In this document: positions 17,240 to 25,531 of the stretch, one piece after another
Position numbering within the stretch: position 1 is the first letter of the stretch
Layout: each line of letters opens with the position of its first letter
Notes under the pieces: model-generated
The model's database searches: none
What the model saw: only the letters and a program-made list of their open reading frames with translations
Told to the model about the DNA's origin: nothing
Position numbers and translations under genes: made by a program
DNA from: Lewinellaceae bacterium
Lineage (GTDB): Bacteria > Bacteroidota > Bacteroidia > Chitinophagales > Saprospiraceae
DNA length: 64,000 bases
Direction: 5' to 3'
Assembly: GCA_020636025.1 (NCBI GenBank)
Contig: JACJYQ010000004.1
Location: 124,001-188,000 of the forward strand

Positions 17240-17554
17240 ATGATAGACGTAAAAAAATTTCTCCACGAACTACCGGCAAAAGTGTCACAAGAAGCCATTG
17301 AAGGCCTTAGCACCTTGTTTCACTTTGATATTGATGGCTCCGGACAATACACGGTAAAACTTGACGATGGAAAACTCGATGTATCAGAAGGCCTGAATGG
17401 AGATGCGGCATGTAAGGTTACTGCCAGCGCTGATACCATTTCCAAGCTATTGTCCAAGGACCTGAATCCCATGATGGCCATGATGACTGGCAAACTCAAG
17501 ATCAGCAACCCTGGAGAAATGCTGAAGTATGCCAAGATGTTTGGGTTAATGTGA
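17240..17554 (+). CDS. SCP2 sterol-carrier-like domain protein
   Basis: This single 104-residue SCP2 domain has the strand pattern YTVKLDDGKLDVSEG and the C-terminal MMTGKLKISNPGEMLKYAKMF, a helix that closes the hydrophobic cavity. Such proteins bind lipids or acyl-CoA in the cytosol. It is 54 nt after moaE and is probably the last gene of the operon. Its link to formate oxidation is unclear. The stop lies inside a repeat that forms the next terminator. Confidence 0.88.
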   Translation: MIDVKKFLHELPAKVSQEAIEGLSTLFHFDIDGSGQYTVKLDDGKLDVSEGLNGDAACKVTASADTISKLLSKDLNPMMAMMTGKLKISNPGEMLKYAKMFGLM

Positions 17555-17562
17555 TAATTTGA

Positions 17563-17632
17563 TAATGAGCTAATTAGCTAATGTGATAATCAGCTAATTA
17601 GCTCATTAAGAATTAAGAATCATGATTCTTAA
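17563..17632. repeat. Inverted repeat of GCTAAT/GATAAT words at a convergent junction, plus a 20-bp palindrome
   Basis: Perfect 17-bp arms at 17563-17579 and 17592-17608 enclose a 12-nt loop containing GTGATAATC. Directly after comes a perfect 20-bp palindrome (17613-17632) that contains the stop and last codons of the convergent Hsp15-like gene. The words GATAAT, GCTAAT and AATGTGATAAT recur at 31.6 and 36.5 kb. The likely role is a bidirectional terminator. Confidence 0.8.
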
Positions 17633-18002
17633 ATTCGTCAATTTCCCTTCTCTCCCTTTTTGTGGGCCTGCCCATGCCTTTCCCCCTCTTCTCAGCCGTT
17701 GGCTTGGCATTTTGAAACCACGACAGGTATTTATTGCGCTCCTCTTCCGGTGTGACATCTTCATAGCATGTAACAGCAATCGGAGCCCCTACTCTTTTTT
17801 CAATAAGTTGAAGTACCTTGTACTGAAAGGTGAATCCCTCTTTCTTTACAAAGATGATCTCACCTTCTGAAACCATGAATGAAGGCTTTACTGATTCAGC
17901 TTCGATTTTCACTTTACCTCCTTTACAGGCATCAGTAGCCATTGTCCGGCTTTTAAAAATGCGCACGCTCCACAACCATTTATCTATTCTGACCTTATTC
18001 AT
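17613..18002 (-). CDS. S4-domain RNA-binding protein (Hsp15-like)
   Basis: The S4 domain at the start (VRIDKWLWSVRIFKSRTMATDACKGG) matches Hsp15, which binds 50S subunits carrying stalled peptidyl-tRNA. After the S4 fold comes a basic tail (RGKGMGRPTKRERREID), also typical of the family. I chose the ATG at 18002, which overlaps the upstream peptidase stop by eight nucleotides; a longer frame from 18035 would add a non-conserved leader. The length is 129 residues. Confidence 0.88.
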   Translation of the reverse strand: MNKVRIDKWLWSVRIFKSRTMATDACKGGKVKIEAESVKPSFMVSEGEIIFVKKEGFTFQYKVLQLIEKRVGAPIAVTCYEDVTPEEERNKYLSWFQNAKPTAEKRGKGMGRPTKRERREIDEFKNHDS

Positions 18003-19854
18003 TTTTTTCCCACACATTATTTTCAAAATCGACATCGGCCATGCGGTGACTGGGGTCTATCTCGATTTTGGCAATTCTTGAAGTCTTATTAGGTATTTGA
18101 AACTCGTATGTTAAATCAACCCAGCGGTGATCGGGAAGTACAACTCTGGTCAATTTAGATTCTGCCATTTTTTCGCCACGCATGCTTTCCAAAGGAGCAT
18201 AATATAAATCCTGATCCCCATTGCTATAAGTTACCACAATATCCAGCGGCATCGCCATTCTGCCAATGCGTTCAATCACCACCTTTGTGCTTCGTTTGCC
18301 ATCAGACTCGACAGATTTTATGCCATAATCAATTGTATTTGTGGTGTTTACCCAATCTTCTTTGTACCAGTCCAATTCCAGGCCACTTTCCTTTTCAAAA
18401 ACACGGGTAACGTCATTTGCATTCGGATGTTTGAAACGCCATGTTTTGAAATAAGTGAGTAATCCCCGGTCAAAAACGTCCTTACCTATGATGTATTCCA
18501 TCTGATTCAGAAATACTGCACCCTTTACATAAGCTGCCAGGGAATAGGCAAAATTTGTGTTGAAATGATCGGCATGTGTAGTCATTGGCTCTTCCTTGCC
18601 GCTTTTCGCCAAAAAAGTATAAGAACTATAGGCTCCTGCAAAGGGATTTTCTTCAGCACTTTTACCAGGCACAAGTCCTTCTCTGGCCAATTCATTTTCC
18701 ACAATACTTTCTGCATATGAAGTAAAACCTTCATCCATCCAGGCATATAGGCTTTCGTTGCTACCCAGGATCATCTGATACCAGGAATGCAATTGTTCGT
18801 GTACGGCAACGCCAACCAAAGAATTTAGTGGTCTGTTACCGGTGATCATGGTTGCCAATGGATATTCCATGCCACCATCTCCACCCTGAATAAAGGCATA
18901 TTCGGCATATGGATATTTGCCAAAATGTTCATTCATAATAGTCCGGGCGCGATTCATGATGGCCGGCAGTTTCTCCCATTGCTCATCGTAGCCATTGCCT
19001 TTTTGCCAAAAGAAACGCATTAATGAACCATCATCGGCTCTTAGAACCTGCTGTGTAAAATCCGGATCAGCGGCCCATGCAAAATCGTGCACATTGGGTG
19101 CCTTGAAATGCCAGGTCAGCTTGTTTGTAAAAGGTTTTTTTACAGTAGAGCCCTCCGCTTCATAGCCAAACCCAACTTCCTGAGGATTTTGAATATAGCC
19201 ACCTGCAGCCACGACATAATCTTTGTCGATGGAGATTTTCACATCAAAATCACCCCATACACCATAAAACTCCCGGGCGATATAAGGATTGGCATGCCAT
19301 CCCTGATAGTCGTATTCACAAAGCTTAGGATACCACTGAGTCATGGTAAAATCCACGCCTTCGCGGTTATCCCGACCGCTTCTTCTCACTTGCAATGGCA
19401 CCTGAGCATCCCATTCCATTTCAATTTCAGAAATGCTGGAAGGCAAAATCGATTCATCAAGGCTGATTTCCAGTATGGTCTCGCTTTCCTGGAATTTTAC
19501 GGCTTTTCCGTTAACAACAACAGATTTGATGTGAATCCACCCTATTTCTTCAGGACTAAGCTTGGAAATCCGGCTCCCTACCCTGCCATCAGGATCTCCA
19601 ATGGTCCTTGATCGAACATCCATCATGCTATTTGGCTGGAATGCATTAAAGTACAGATGAAAGAACAGTTTATTCAGTACGTCAGGGCTATTGTTGGTAT
19701 ACTCTAGTTGCATCGTGCCATGATATTGATGTTTTGCCACATCCATATCTACCTGCATAGCGTAATTAACATGTTGTTGCCAGCGCTCTGGTTGCGCGGA
19801 GATGTTAGAGGTACTCAAAATTAAAGTGAACAGAAGCAGAAAAGGCTTGATCAT
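17995..19854 (-). CDS. M1-family zinc metallopeptidase, secreted
   Basis: The 619-residue protein has a cleavable signal peptide (about 20 residues, ending ISAQ). The gluzincin motif HEQLH (His352, Glu353, His356) is followed by the third zinc ligand Glu in MDEGFTSYAES about 19 residues later. A GGMEYP segment at ~330 is the GxMEN-like exopeptidase loop in modified form. The N-terminal beta-rich domain (QYHGTMQLEYTNNSPDVL) fits aminopeptidase N-like proteins. It would act in the periplasm or outside the cell on peptides. It is followed by the overlapping Hsp15-like gene. Confidence 0.9.
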   Translation of the reverse strand: MIKPFLLLFTLILSTSNISAQPERWQQHVNYAMQVDMDVAKHQYHGTMQLEYTNNSPDVLNKLFFHLYFNAFQPNSMMDVRSRTIGDPDGRVGSRISKLSPEEIGWIHIKSVVVNGKAVKFQESETILEISLDESILPSSISEIEMEWDAQVPLQVRRSGRDNREGVDFTMTQWYPKLCEYDYQGWHANPYIAREFYGVWGDFDVKISIDKDYVVAAGGYIQNPQEVGFGYEAEGSTVKKPFTNKLTWHFKAPNVHDFAWAADPDFTQQVLRADDGSLMRFFWQKGNGYDEQWEKLPAIMNRARTIMNEHFGKYPYAEYAFIQGGDGGMEYPLATMITGNRPLNSLVGVAVHEQLHSWYQMILGSNESLYAWMDEGFTSYAESIVENELAREGLVPGKSAEENPFAGAYSSYTFLAKSGKEEPMTTHADHFNTNFAYSLAAYVKGAVFLNQMEYIIGKDVFDRGLLTYFKTWRFKHPNANDVTRVFEKESGLELDWYKEDWVNTTNTIDYGIKSVESDGKRSTKVVIERIGRMAMPLDIVVTYSNGDQDLYYAPLESMRGEKMAESKLTRVVLPDHRWVDLTYEFQIPNKTSRIAKIEIDPSHRMADVDFENNVWEKNE

Positions 19855-19957
19855 TTTTCTAATTTAATTGTTTGTGTTGAGAGTGCAATGATACGTTAAT
19901 CAAAACAGCCGAAACTTGTTTTTTGGAAAAACAAACCTATCGGAGGTACGTACGCCT

Positions 19958-19965
19958 TACCTTTG
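19958..19965 (+). promoter_or_regulatory. TAnnTTTG-type -7 element upstream of the DUF6580 gene
   Basis: TACCTTTG matches the Bacteroidota -7 consensus exactly. The expected TTG 17-23 nt upstream is absent, so the call rests on one box. The implied start site gives a leader of about 20 nt. Confidence 0.4.
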
Positions 19966-19991
19966 CGCCTGATTGAACTAAAATACAAATT

Positions 19992-20546
19992 ATGAAACTT
20001 CGTCTTGCTCTTTCGTTAATCGCATTAGCAATTATTACAAGGCTTTCATTGAATTTATTGCCTCACCCGCCACATAATTTTTCTCCTATAGCCGCCATGG
20101 GTCTCTTTGGCGCTGTAGCATTTAATCGCAAATGGCTTGCGATTTTAGTGCCTTTTGCAGCTTTGTTTATTAGTGATTTGTTTTTGAACAATGTCATTTA
20201 TAGTGAGTATTTCAGCTCATTTACATTAATCACCTCCTGGTGGTTATATGCTGCATTTGGCCTGGTTATGATGATCGGCTGGTTCCTTTTAAAAGAAAAG
20301 ACCAATCCATCAAGAATCATTGCAGCAAGTTTGCTTTCATCAGGGGTGTTTTTTCTGATCAGCAATTTCAGCACCTGGCTAAATGGAACCATGTATCCAC
20401 ACAACGGAGCCGGTCTCATGACTTGCTATGTTGCCGGATTGCCATTTCTAAGCAACACGGTATTGGGTGACCTTTTCTTCACTTCTGTATTGTTTGGCGC
20501 TTATTTTTGGGCTGCTCGCCTAATCCCTAGCAAACAGGAAGCCTGA
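19992..20546 (+). CDS. DUF6580-like integral membrane protein
   Basis: This 184-residue protein has five or six helices. The segment PHPPHNFSPIAAMGLFGA near residue 25 and LFISDLFLNNVIY near 58 are family hallmarks as I recall them. The overall plan resembles S-components of ECF vitamin transporters. Its substrate is unknown and no ECF ATPase is near. A TACCTTTG block (19958-19965), an ideal -7 element, lies 26 nt before the ATG, although no -33 TTG is at the right distance. It precedes the thioesterase gene by 25 nt, so they may share a transcript. Confidence 0.65.
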   Translation: MKLRLALSLIALAIITRLSLNLLPHPPHNFSPIAAMGLFGAVAFNRKWLAILVPFAALFISDLFLNNVIYSEYFSSFTLITSWWLYAAFGLVMMIGWFLLKEKTNPSRIIAASLLSSGVFFLISNFSTWLNGTMYPHNGAGLMTCYVAGLPFLSNTVLGDLFFTSVLFGAYFWAARLIPSKQEA

Positions 20547-20571
20547 GAAACCTTACGGCAAAAATCTTTTA

Positions 20572-21108
20572 ATGGAAAAATCCGAACAAAAACCTAAAAA
20601 AGTTTCCGAAAGTCATACGGTGATGACGGAACTGATCATGCCCAACGATACCAACCCAATGGGTCATCTTATGGGCGGATATCTCATGCGCTGGATGGAC
20701 ATTGCCTGTGCAATATGCGCTGGAAGGCATTGCGAAGCACATGTTGTCACGGCAGCCGTTGATTACATCTCCTTTCAAAATCCCATAAAGCTGGGAGATG
20801 TAATCATACTGGAGGCATCTGTAACAAGGGCATTCAATACTTCAGTGGAAATCTATGTAGAGGTATTTGCCAGCGATATTAAGGGTCATAAATCCAGACG
20901 CTGCAATCACGCGTATTTCACATTTGTTGCTCTCGACGACAACAAACGGAATCCAATTCCGGTGCCTGCTGTTATTCCACTTTCCAATGAGGAGCAACAA
21001 CAATATGAAGGGGCGATTCGCCGTCGCGAACTCAGGTTGATCCTGGCCGGCAGAATGAAACCCAAAGATGCCACGGAGGTCAGGAAGTTTTTTGCAGACC
21101 TTAGCTAA
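20572..21108 (+). CDS. Acyl-CoA thioesterase (hotdog fold, YciA/ACOT type)
   Basis: This 178-residue single hotdog domain hydrolyses acyl-CoA. The signature NDTNPMGHLMGGYLMRWMD holds the catalytic Asn/Asp-Gly region of YciA-like enzymes, followed by VTAAVDYISFQNPIKLGD. The C-terminal RRRELRLILAGRMKPKD is charged. It probably regulates free CoA or acyl-CoA pools in the cytosol. Its last eight bases overlap the convergent dihydroorotase stop. Confidence 0.88.
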   Translation: MEKSEQKPKKVSESHTVMTELIMPNDTNPMGHLMGGYLMRWMDIACAICAGRHCEAHVVTAAVDYISFQNPIKLGDVIILEASVTRAFNTSVEIYVEVFASDIKGHKSRRCNHAYFTFVALDDNKRNPIPVPAVIPLSNEEQQQYEGAIRRRELRLILAGRMKPKDATEVRKFFADLS

Positions 21109-22441
21109 TCGGGTTAAATAGCAAGCGCTCTCCCATTTTGCTTTCATTGAACTTGCCTTCGTGCCAGGCGAGGTGACCACTTACAATGGTGCTCAATACG
21201 CGTCCTCGGAATGTTTTGCCCTCAAATGGAGACCAACCACATTTATACAGGATGTTTTGTTTGTTAACCTGCCAGGGCTGATTAATATCCACAATTGCCA
21301 GATCAGCCCAGTATCCTTCTTCTATGAATCCGCGGTCTTTTATTCTAAAAGCAATAGCCGGGGCATGACACATTTTTTCAACTATGCGTTCCAGACTGAT
21401 TTTCCCCTGGTGGTAAAATTCCAACATCACGTTGAGAGAATGTTGAACCAAAGGCACCCCAGACGGTGCCTGACTATACGGTTTAGACTTTTCCTCCCAG
21501 GTATGAGGTGCATGGTCGGTCGCAATGATATCAAGTCGATTGTCGAGCAATGCGGGTAATAAAGCATCTCTATGTTCTTTGCCTTTTATAGCAGGATTGC
21601 ACTTGATGAGATTTCCCAATTCCTCATAATCATCTGCACAAAAATTCAAATGGTGTACACATAATTCAGCAGTAATCTTTTTTTGCTCAAGTGGAAGCGA
21701 ATTATCAAAAAGATCCAATTCATCTTTGGTACTAATGTGCAGAATATGAAGCCTGGTACCGTATTTCTTTGCGAGATCGATTGCCAGAGAGGAGGAAATA
21801 TAACAGGCATTCACATCGCGGATAAGGGGATGGTGAGATGCCGTCAGCGCATCTCCATACCTGGCAGTAAATATATCTGAGTTAGCCTTTATGGTAGCCT
21901 CATCTTCACAGTGAGTGGCAATGAGCATAGGAGATTCCGAAAAAATACGCTGTAAAGTACCGGGCTCATCCACCAGCATATTTCCTGTACTACTGCCCAT
22001 AAATATTTTTATTCCACAAACCTTCTCAGGGTCAGTTCGCAAAACCTCATCCAGGTTATCATTGGTCGTCCCCATGAAAAAGGAATAATTGGCCAGTGAG
22101 GTATTGGCACCAATCTGATATTTGCCTTCTAAAAGAGCCTGGGTAACAGCCGGAGGCACAACATTGGGCATTTCCATAAAAGAACAAACACCGCCAGCTA
22201 CAGCCGCTCTGCTTTCAGTAGCAATCGTAGCCTTGTGTGTCAAACCCGGTTCCCTGAAATGCACCTGATCGTCTATGATGCCTGGTATTATGTGATTTCC
22301 CTGCAAGTCCAATTCATAATCAGCTGGCATATCAATAGACCCAGCCATTTTCTCAATTCGACCTTGCCGGATATATAGGTCACTCTCATAAATCACTCCT
22401 TTGTTTACTACACGAGCATTCCGGAGCAGGATCGTATTCAT
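21101..22441 (-). CDS. pyrC: Dihydroorotase (amidohydrolase superfamily)
   Basis: This 446-residue TIM-barrel amidohydrolase closes carbamoyl-aspartate to dihydroorotate in pyrimidine synthesis. Visible landmarks are the first metal motif in IDDQVHFREPG, GIKIFMGSSTGNM with the lysine to be carboxylated, the His of THCED, LHILHIST, and the catalytic ATDHAPH. In the first motif the usual DxHxH reads D-D-Q-V-H, so one metal His is Gln. I believe this is usual for the Bacteroidota group, but a role as another cyclic amidase cannot be excluded. No other pyr gene is nearby. Confidence 0.88.
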   Translation of the reverse strand: MNTILLRNARVVNKGVIYESDLYIRQGRIEKMAGSIDMPADYELDLQGNHIIPGIIDDQVHFREPGLTHKATIATESRAAVAGGVCSFMEMPNVVPPAVTQALLEGKYQIGANTSLANYSFFMGTTNDNLDEVLRTDPEKVCGIKIFMGSSTGNMLVDEPGTLQRIFSESPMLIATHCEDEATIKANSDIFTARYGDALTASHHPLIRDVNACYISSSLAIDLAKKYGTRLHILHISTKDELDLFDNSLPLEQKKITAELCVHHLNFCADDYEELGNLIKCNPAIKGKEHRDALLPALLDNRLDIIATDHAPHTWEEKSKPYSQAPSGVPLVQHSLNVMLEFYHQGKISLERIVEKMCHAPAIAFRIKDRGFIEEGYWADLAIVDINQPWQVNKQNILYKCGWSPFEGKTFRGRVLSTIVSGHLAWHEGKFNESKMGERLLFNPIS

Positions 22442-22635
22442 ATTATTTGGTATGTTATTTGTAGTTAAATTGATATTAATTGAAAACAGACACGAAAATC
22501 AGGTTTTTTATGAATTTATCAGGGTTGAATTGCTCGATTGCTGACACTTTTTGATTTTTTCAAATAATAAAGTCGCTGATAACCAGTTTTTTAACTACAC
22601 TTGTATTAAATTTTTAAAAAATCACATTCCTAACA
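22442..22635. other. Divergent intergenic region, nothing recognised
   Basis: This AT-rich spacer lies between the dihydroorotase start and the promoter of the small transcript at 22.67 kb. No frame, repeat or clear minus-strand promoter for pyrC was recognised. Confidence 0.4.
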
Positions 22636-22664
22636 TTGAATTTTCAGAAGATTACATACCTTTG
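22636..22664 (+). promoter_or_regulatory. Bacteroidota-type promoter, TTG-N18-TACCTTTG
   Basis: TTG at 22636-22638 and a perfect TACCTTTG at 22657-22664 are 18 nt apart. It is the best match to the RpoD consensus of this phylum that I found in the window. Transcription would start near 22671 and run into the terminator at 22778. Confidence 0.7.
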
Positions 22665-22670
22665 CAACAG

Positions 22671-22814
22671 ATTCAATATGAGGAATAAATATACAATTCC
22701 CCATACCCAGTTTTGAGAAATAGCCCATTTTTGAGGCTTTTAAGATAAAGGTTTAAAATGAAGCGTGTTTTGATGACGTCCTTCTCCGGGAAAGCTCGGA
22801 GGGGGACTTTTTTT
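22671..22814 (+). ncRNA. Candidate small RNA of about 140 nt
   Basis: A near-ideal promoter and a strong intrinsic terminator bracket this interval, which holds no credible gene. Two tiny frames exist: 12 codons from 22678, and about 21 codons from 22758 that read straight through the terminator stem and are therefore unlikely. The downstream methyltransferase begins 65 nt after the terminator. It could be an independent sRNA, or a leader whose terminator attenuates the downstream gene. I could not match it to 6S, SRP, tmRNA or RNase P RNA. Confidence 0.5.
22778..22814 (+). terminator. Strong intrinsic terminator
   Basis: Arms GTCCTTCTCCG (22778-22788) and CGGAGGGGGAC (22797-22807) pair over 11 bp with two G-T pairs and an 8-nt loop. 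Seven T residues follow directly. Confidence 0.85.
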
Positions 22815-22878
22815 ATTCGCTAAATTGACGTTAGAACGCTATTCCTCCTTAATAACCTTACCAGATAACTGATCAAGA

Positions 22879-24105
22879 ATGTCTACAAGTGATTCCACTA
22901 AGTTCAGGCCCCTGTTGTTGCGCTCCATCGTCCAAGCCCTGCATCAAATATTCCAGGAAAACAGGTATGCTGACAAGGTGATTGAAAGCACCCTGCGCCA
23001 AAACAAAAAATCGGGAAGCAGAGACAGAGCATTTATTGCTGAAAACACGTACGACATTGTGCGCAATTACCGACTGTATTCTGAGATTCTGGGACATAAT
23101 CCGGAAACACATTGGGACTTTTGGCAAATATGCGGCATCCATTTCTCTATAAAAACTCAAACAGCGCTTCCTGATCTGATCGAATTTAAAAACCTGAAAT
23201 TCAATGAGGTTTTTATAAAAAAAGAAGCTCTGTCAATAACAAGGGCCGTGCGGGAAAGCATTCCCGATTGGCTGGATGAGCTGGGAAGCCAACAATTACC
23301 TGAAGTATGGGAAGAAACGCTCCATAACCTCAATATACCCGCACAAGTAGTTCTCCGCGCTAACCGACTTAAAACAGATCGCGAAAAACTTAAGACAGCA
23401 CTTCAGTCTGAGGATATTGAAACGGAGTTTCTGGGAAGCGCAGATACACTGTTGTTAAAAAAAAGGAAAAACGTTTTTCAAAGTAAAGCCTTCCAGAGTG
23501 GTTGGTTTGAGGTGCAGGATTACAGCAGTCAAAAAGTTGCCCCTTTACTGGCACCTGAACCTGGCATGAGAGTAATAGACGCCTGTGCTGGAGCCGGTGG
23601 AAAAACCCTCCACTTGGCTGCGCTCATGGAAAACAAAGGCTCAATTATTGCGCTCGATACACATGCCTGGAAGCTCGATTCTTTAAAAAAACGAGCCAGA
23701 AGAGCTGGTGCATTTAATATTGAAGTACGCAACATTGAAAATACCAAAACCATCAAACGATTGCATAATTCAGCAGACAGACTTCTACTTGATGTGCCAT
23801 GTTCGGGTTTGGGTGTATTGAGAAGAAATCCTGATACCAAATGGAAACTGAGTGTTGAACAACTGGAAGAGTTGAAAGAAACACAACAGCATATTCTTTC
23901 GTCATACAGTCAGATGTTGAAAGCCGGAGGTAAAATGGTGTATGCAACCTGTAGTATTCTACCTTCTGAAAATCGTGAGCAGGTAGACAAGTTCCTGCAA
24001 TCCGAGAATGGTGCTGCCTTTGAACTGATTGAAGACAAAACCATTCTACCCCAATCTGAAGGATTTGACGGGTTTTATATGGCACTCTTAGAAAAGAAGC
24101 CATGA
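22879..24105 (+). CDS. RsmB/NOP-family RNA (cytosine-5) methyltransferase
   Basis: The 408-residue protein combines an N-terminal NusB-like helical part with a Rossmann methyltransferase domain. The SAM site DACAGAGGKTLHLA and the two catalytic cysteines, in DVPCSGLGVLRRNPD and YATCSILPSENREQV, are intact. This is the layout of RsmB, which makes m5C967 in 16S rRNA, although NOP paralogues with other rRNA targets look alike. It follows a candidate small RNA and terminator; hairpins follow its stop. Confidence 0.88.
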   Translation: MSTSDSTKFRPLLLRSIVQALHQIFQENRYADKVIESTLRQNKKSGSRDRAFIAENTYDIVRNYRLYSEILGHNPETHWDFWQICGIHFSIKTQTALPDLIEFKNLKFNEVFIKKEALSITRAVRESIPDWLDELGSQQLPEVWEETLHNLNIPAQVVLRANRLKTDREKLKTALQSEDIETEFLGSADTLLLKKRKNVFQSKAFQSGWFEVQDYSSQKVAPLLAPEPGMRVIDACAGAGGKTLHLAALMENKGSIIALDTHAWKLDSLKKRARRAGAFNIEVRNIENTKTIKRLHNSADRLLLDVPCSGLGVLRRNPDTKWKLSVEQLEELKETQQHILSSYSQMLKAGGKMVYATCSILPSENREQVDKFLQSENGAAFELIEDKTILPQSEGFDGFYMALLEKKP

Positions 24106-24109
24106 GGTA

Positions 24110-24164
24110 TTTGGATTCGCGATTCCAAACCAAATTTTGTTATTTGACTCATTTTGTCAAATAA
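24110..24164 (+). terminator. Pair of hairpins downstream of the methyltransferase gene
   Basis: A 6-bp stem (TTTGGA, 24110-24115, with TCCAAA, 24124-24129) is followed by a 9-bp stem (TTATTTGAC, 24140-24148, with its complement at 24156-24164). The nearest T run starts about 12 nt later. Termination is plausible but not textbook. Confidence 0.45.
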
Positions 24165-24317
24165 GCACCTTATTCCGTTTTTTTCGATAGAAACTTCTGT
24201 TTTTCAAAACAGGAATTTACGATTCGCCAATAATCGAACTACTTTCGCGACTTCTTTTTGTTCAATTCAACATAAGCCCGGCATCCTTTTCCGGACGCAA
24301 TTTCCCCGTACGCTGGT

Positions 24318-25529
24318 ATGTCAAAAATAGATTATTTCAAAGCTTCCTTAAAGCTGCATAAGAAGTTCAAAGGCAAAATTGCTGTTGAGCCCAAGGTTCC
24401 GGTCGACAATATCGACGACTTGTCAACAGTATATTCTCCTGGCGTCGCAAGTCCCTGTCTAGCAATTAAGGACAATCCTGAAGATGTATACACCTATACC
24501 ATTAAATCAAATACGGTAGCCCTGGTTTCTGATGGTTCCGCTGTACTTGGACTGGGTAATATAGGTGCAGAGGCAGCAATCCCCGTGATGGAGGGCAAAT
24601 GCATGCTGTTTAAAAAGTTTGCAAATATTGACGCATTTCCAATTTGTCTGGCTACACAAGATACAGAACAGATCATTCAAACGGTTAAAAATATTGCACC
24701 TGTTTTTGGAGGAATAAATCTGGAAGACATTTCAGCTCCGCGTTGTTTTGAAATTGAAGAACGTCTTCAGGATTTAGGTATACCCGTATTTCACGATGAT
24801 CAGCATGGTACAGCCATTGTAACCTTGGCTGCTTTAATTAATGCCTCAAAGGTTGTTGGAAAAGAATTGAATGACATGAAGATCGTTGTCAATGGCGCTG
24901 GATCTGCAGGCATAGCCATTACGAAGCTTTTGCATGGCTATGGACAGAAGGCCCCCAAGGTTCATGTGAAAAACATCATCGTTTGCGACAGAAAGGGAAT
25001 TCTTAGCAAACACCGAAAAGACATCGCAGGCATATTGCATAAAATGGAGGCCTTGTTATATACGAACCCTGACAGCATTCAGGGCAAAGTACATGATGCT
25101 TTGGTAGGCGCGGATGTATTTATTGGCGTAAGTGAGGATAATCTCCTTACTGCAGATCACATTAAAACCATGGCAAAAGATGCCATTGTTCTGGCGATGG
25201 CAAATCCCAATCCTGAAATCATGCCTAAAGATGCCTACAAAGGTGGAGCGGCCATCGTTGGGACTGGTAGAAGTGATTTGCCTAATCAGGTGAATAATGT
25301 TCTTGGTTTCCCGGGCATATTTAGGGGCGCCCTAGATGCAAGAGCACCTAAGATTACTGCCGAAATGAAACTGGCAGCAGCTTTTGCCATTGCAAACTAT
25401 TTGAAGAATCCTGACAGGGAACACATCATTCCAGCTGCCCTGGATGAAAACGTGGCAAAAGTCGTAGCAAAAGCTGTCTACAACGCAGCCATGAAAACTT
25501 TTGGACCAAAAGACTCAAAGAAGAAATAA
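24318..25529 (+). CDS. NAD(P)-dependent malic enzyme, short form
   Basis: Malic enzyme decarboxylates malate to pyruvate and supplies NAD(P)H. The core motifs are present: VYSPGVASPCLAI, GDGSAVLGLGN-like SDGSAVLGLGNIG, HDDQHGTA and the dinucleotide loop NGAGSAG. At 403 residues it holds only the catalytic domains and lacks the C-terminal phosphotransacetylase-like domain of the ~750-residue MaeB. This short form is common in Gram-positives and some Bacteroidota. The coenzyme choice cannot be read with certainty. It ends two nucleotides from a convergent gene. Confidence 0.9.
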   Translation: MSKIDYFKASLKLHKKFKGKIAVEPKVPVDNIDDLSTVYSPGVASPCLAIKDNPEDVYTYTIKSNTVALVSDGSAVLGLGNIGAEAAIPVMEGKCMLFKKFANIDAFPICLATQDTEQIIQTVKNIAPVFGGINLEDISAPRCFEIEERLQDLGIPVFHDDQHGTAIVTLAALINASKVVGKELNDMKIVVNGAGSAGIAITKLLHGYGQKAPKVHVKNIIVCDRKGILSKHRKDIAGILHKMEALLYTNPDSIQGKVHDALVGADVFIGVSEDNLLTADHIKTMAKDAIVLAMANPNPEIMPKDAYKGGAAIVGTGRSDLPNQVNNVLGFPGIFRGALDARAPKITAEMKLAAAFAIANYLKNPDREHIIPAALDENVAKVVAKAVYNAAMKTFGPKDSKKK

Positions 25530-25531
25530 CT

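Noticed and set aside
19087..19611. 174-codon frame antisense to the M1 peptidase gene
   Set aside because: It is fully inside a well-supported gene on the other strand and no motif is recognised.
19941..19965. Riboswitch-like element upstream of the DUF6580 gene (GTACGTAC palindrome)
   Set aside because: The palindrome is only 8 bp with no further conserved fold. The block is better explained by the overlapping -7 element.
22678..22716. 12-codon frame in the 22.67-kb transcript as a leader peptide
   Set aside because: It has no codon run typical of attenuation (for example His, Trp or Leu) and no alternative stem that would compete with the terminator was found.
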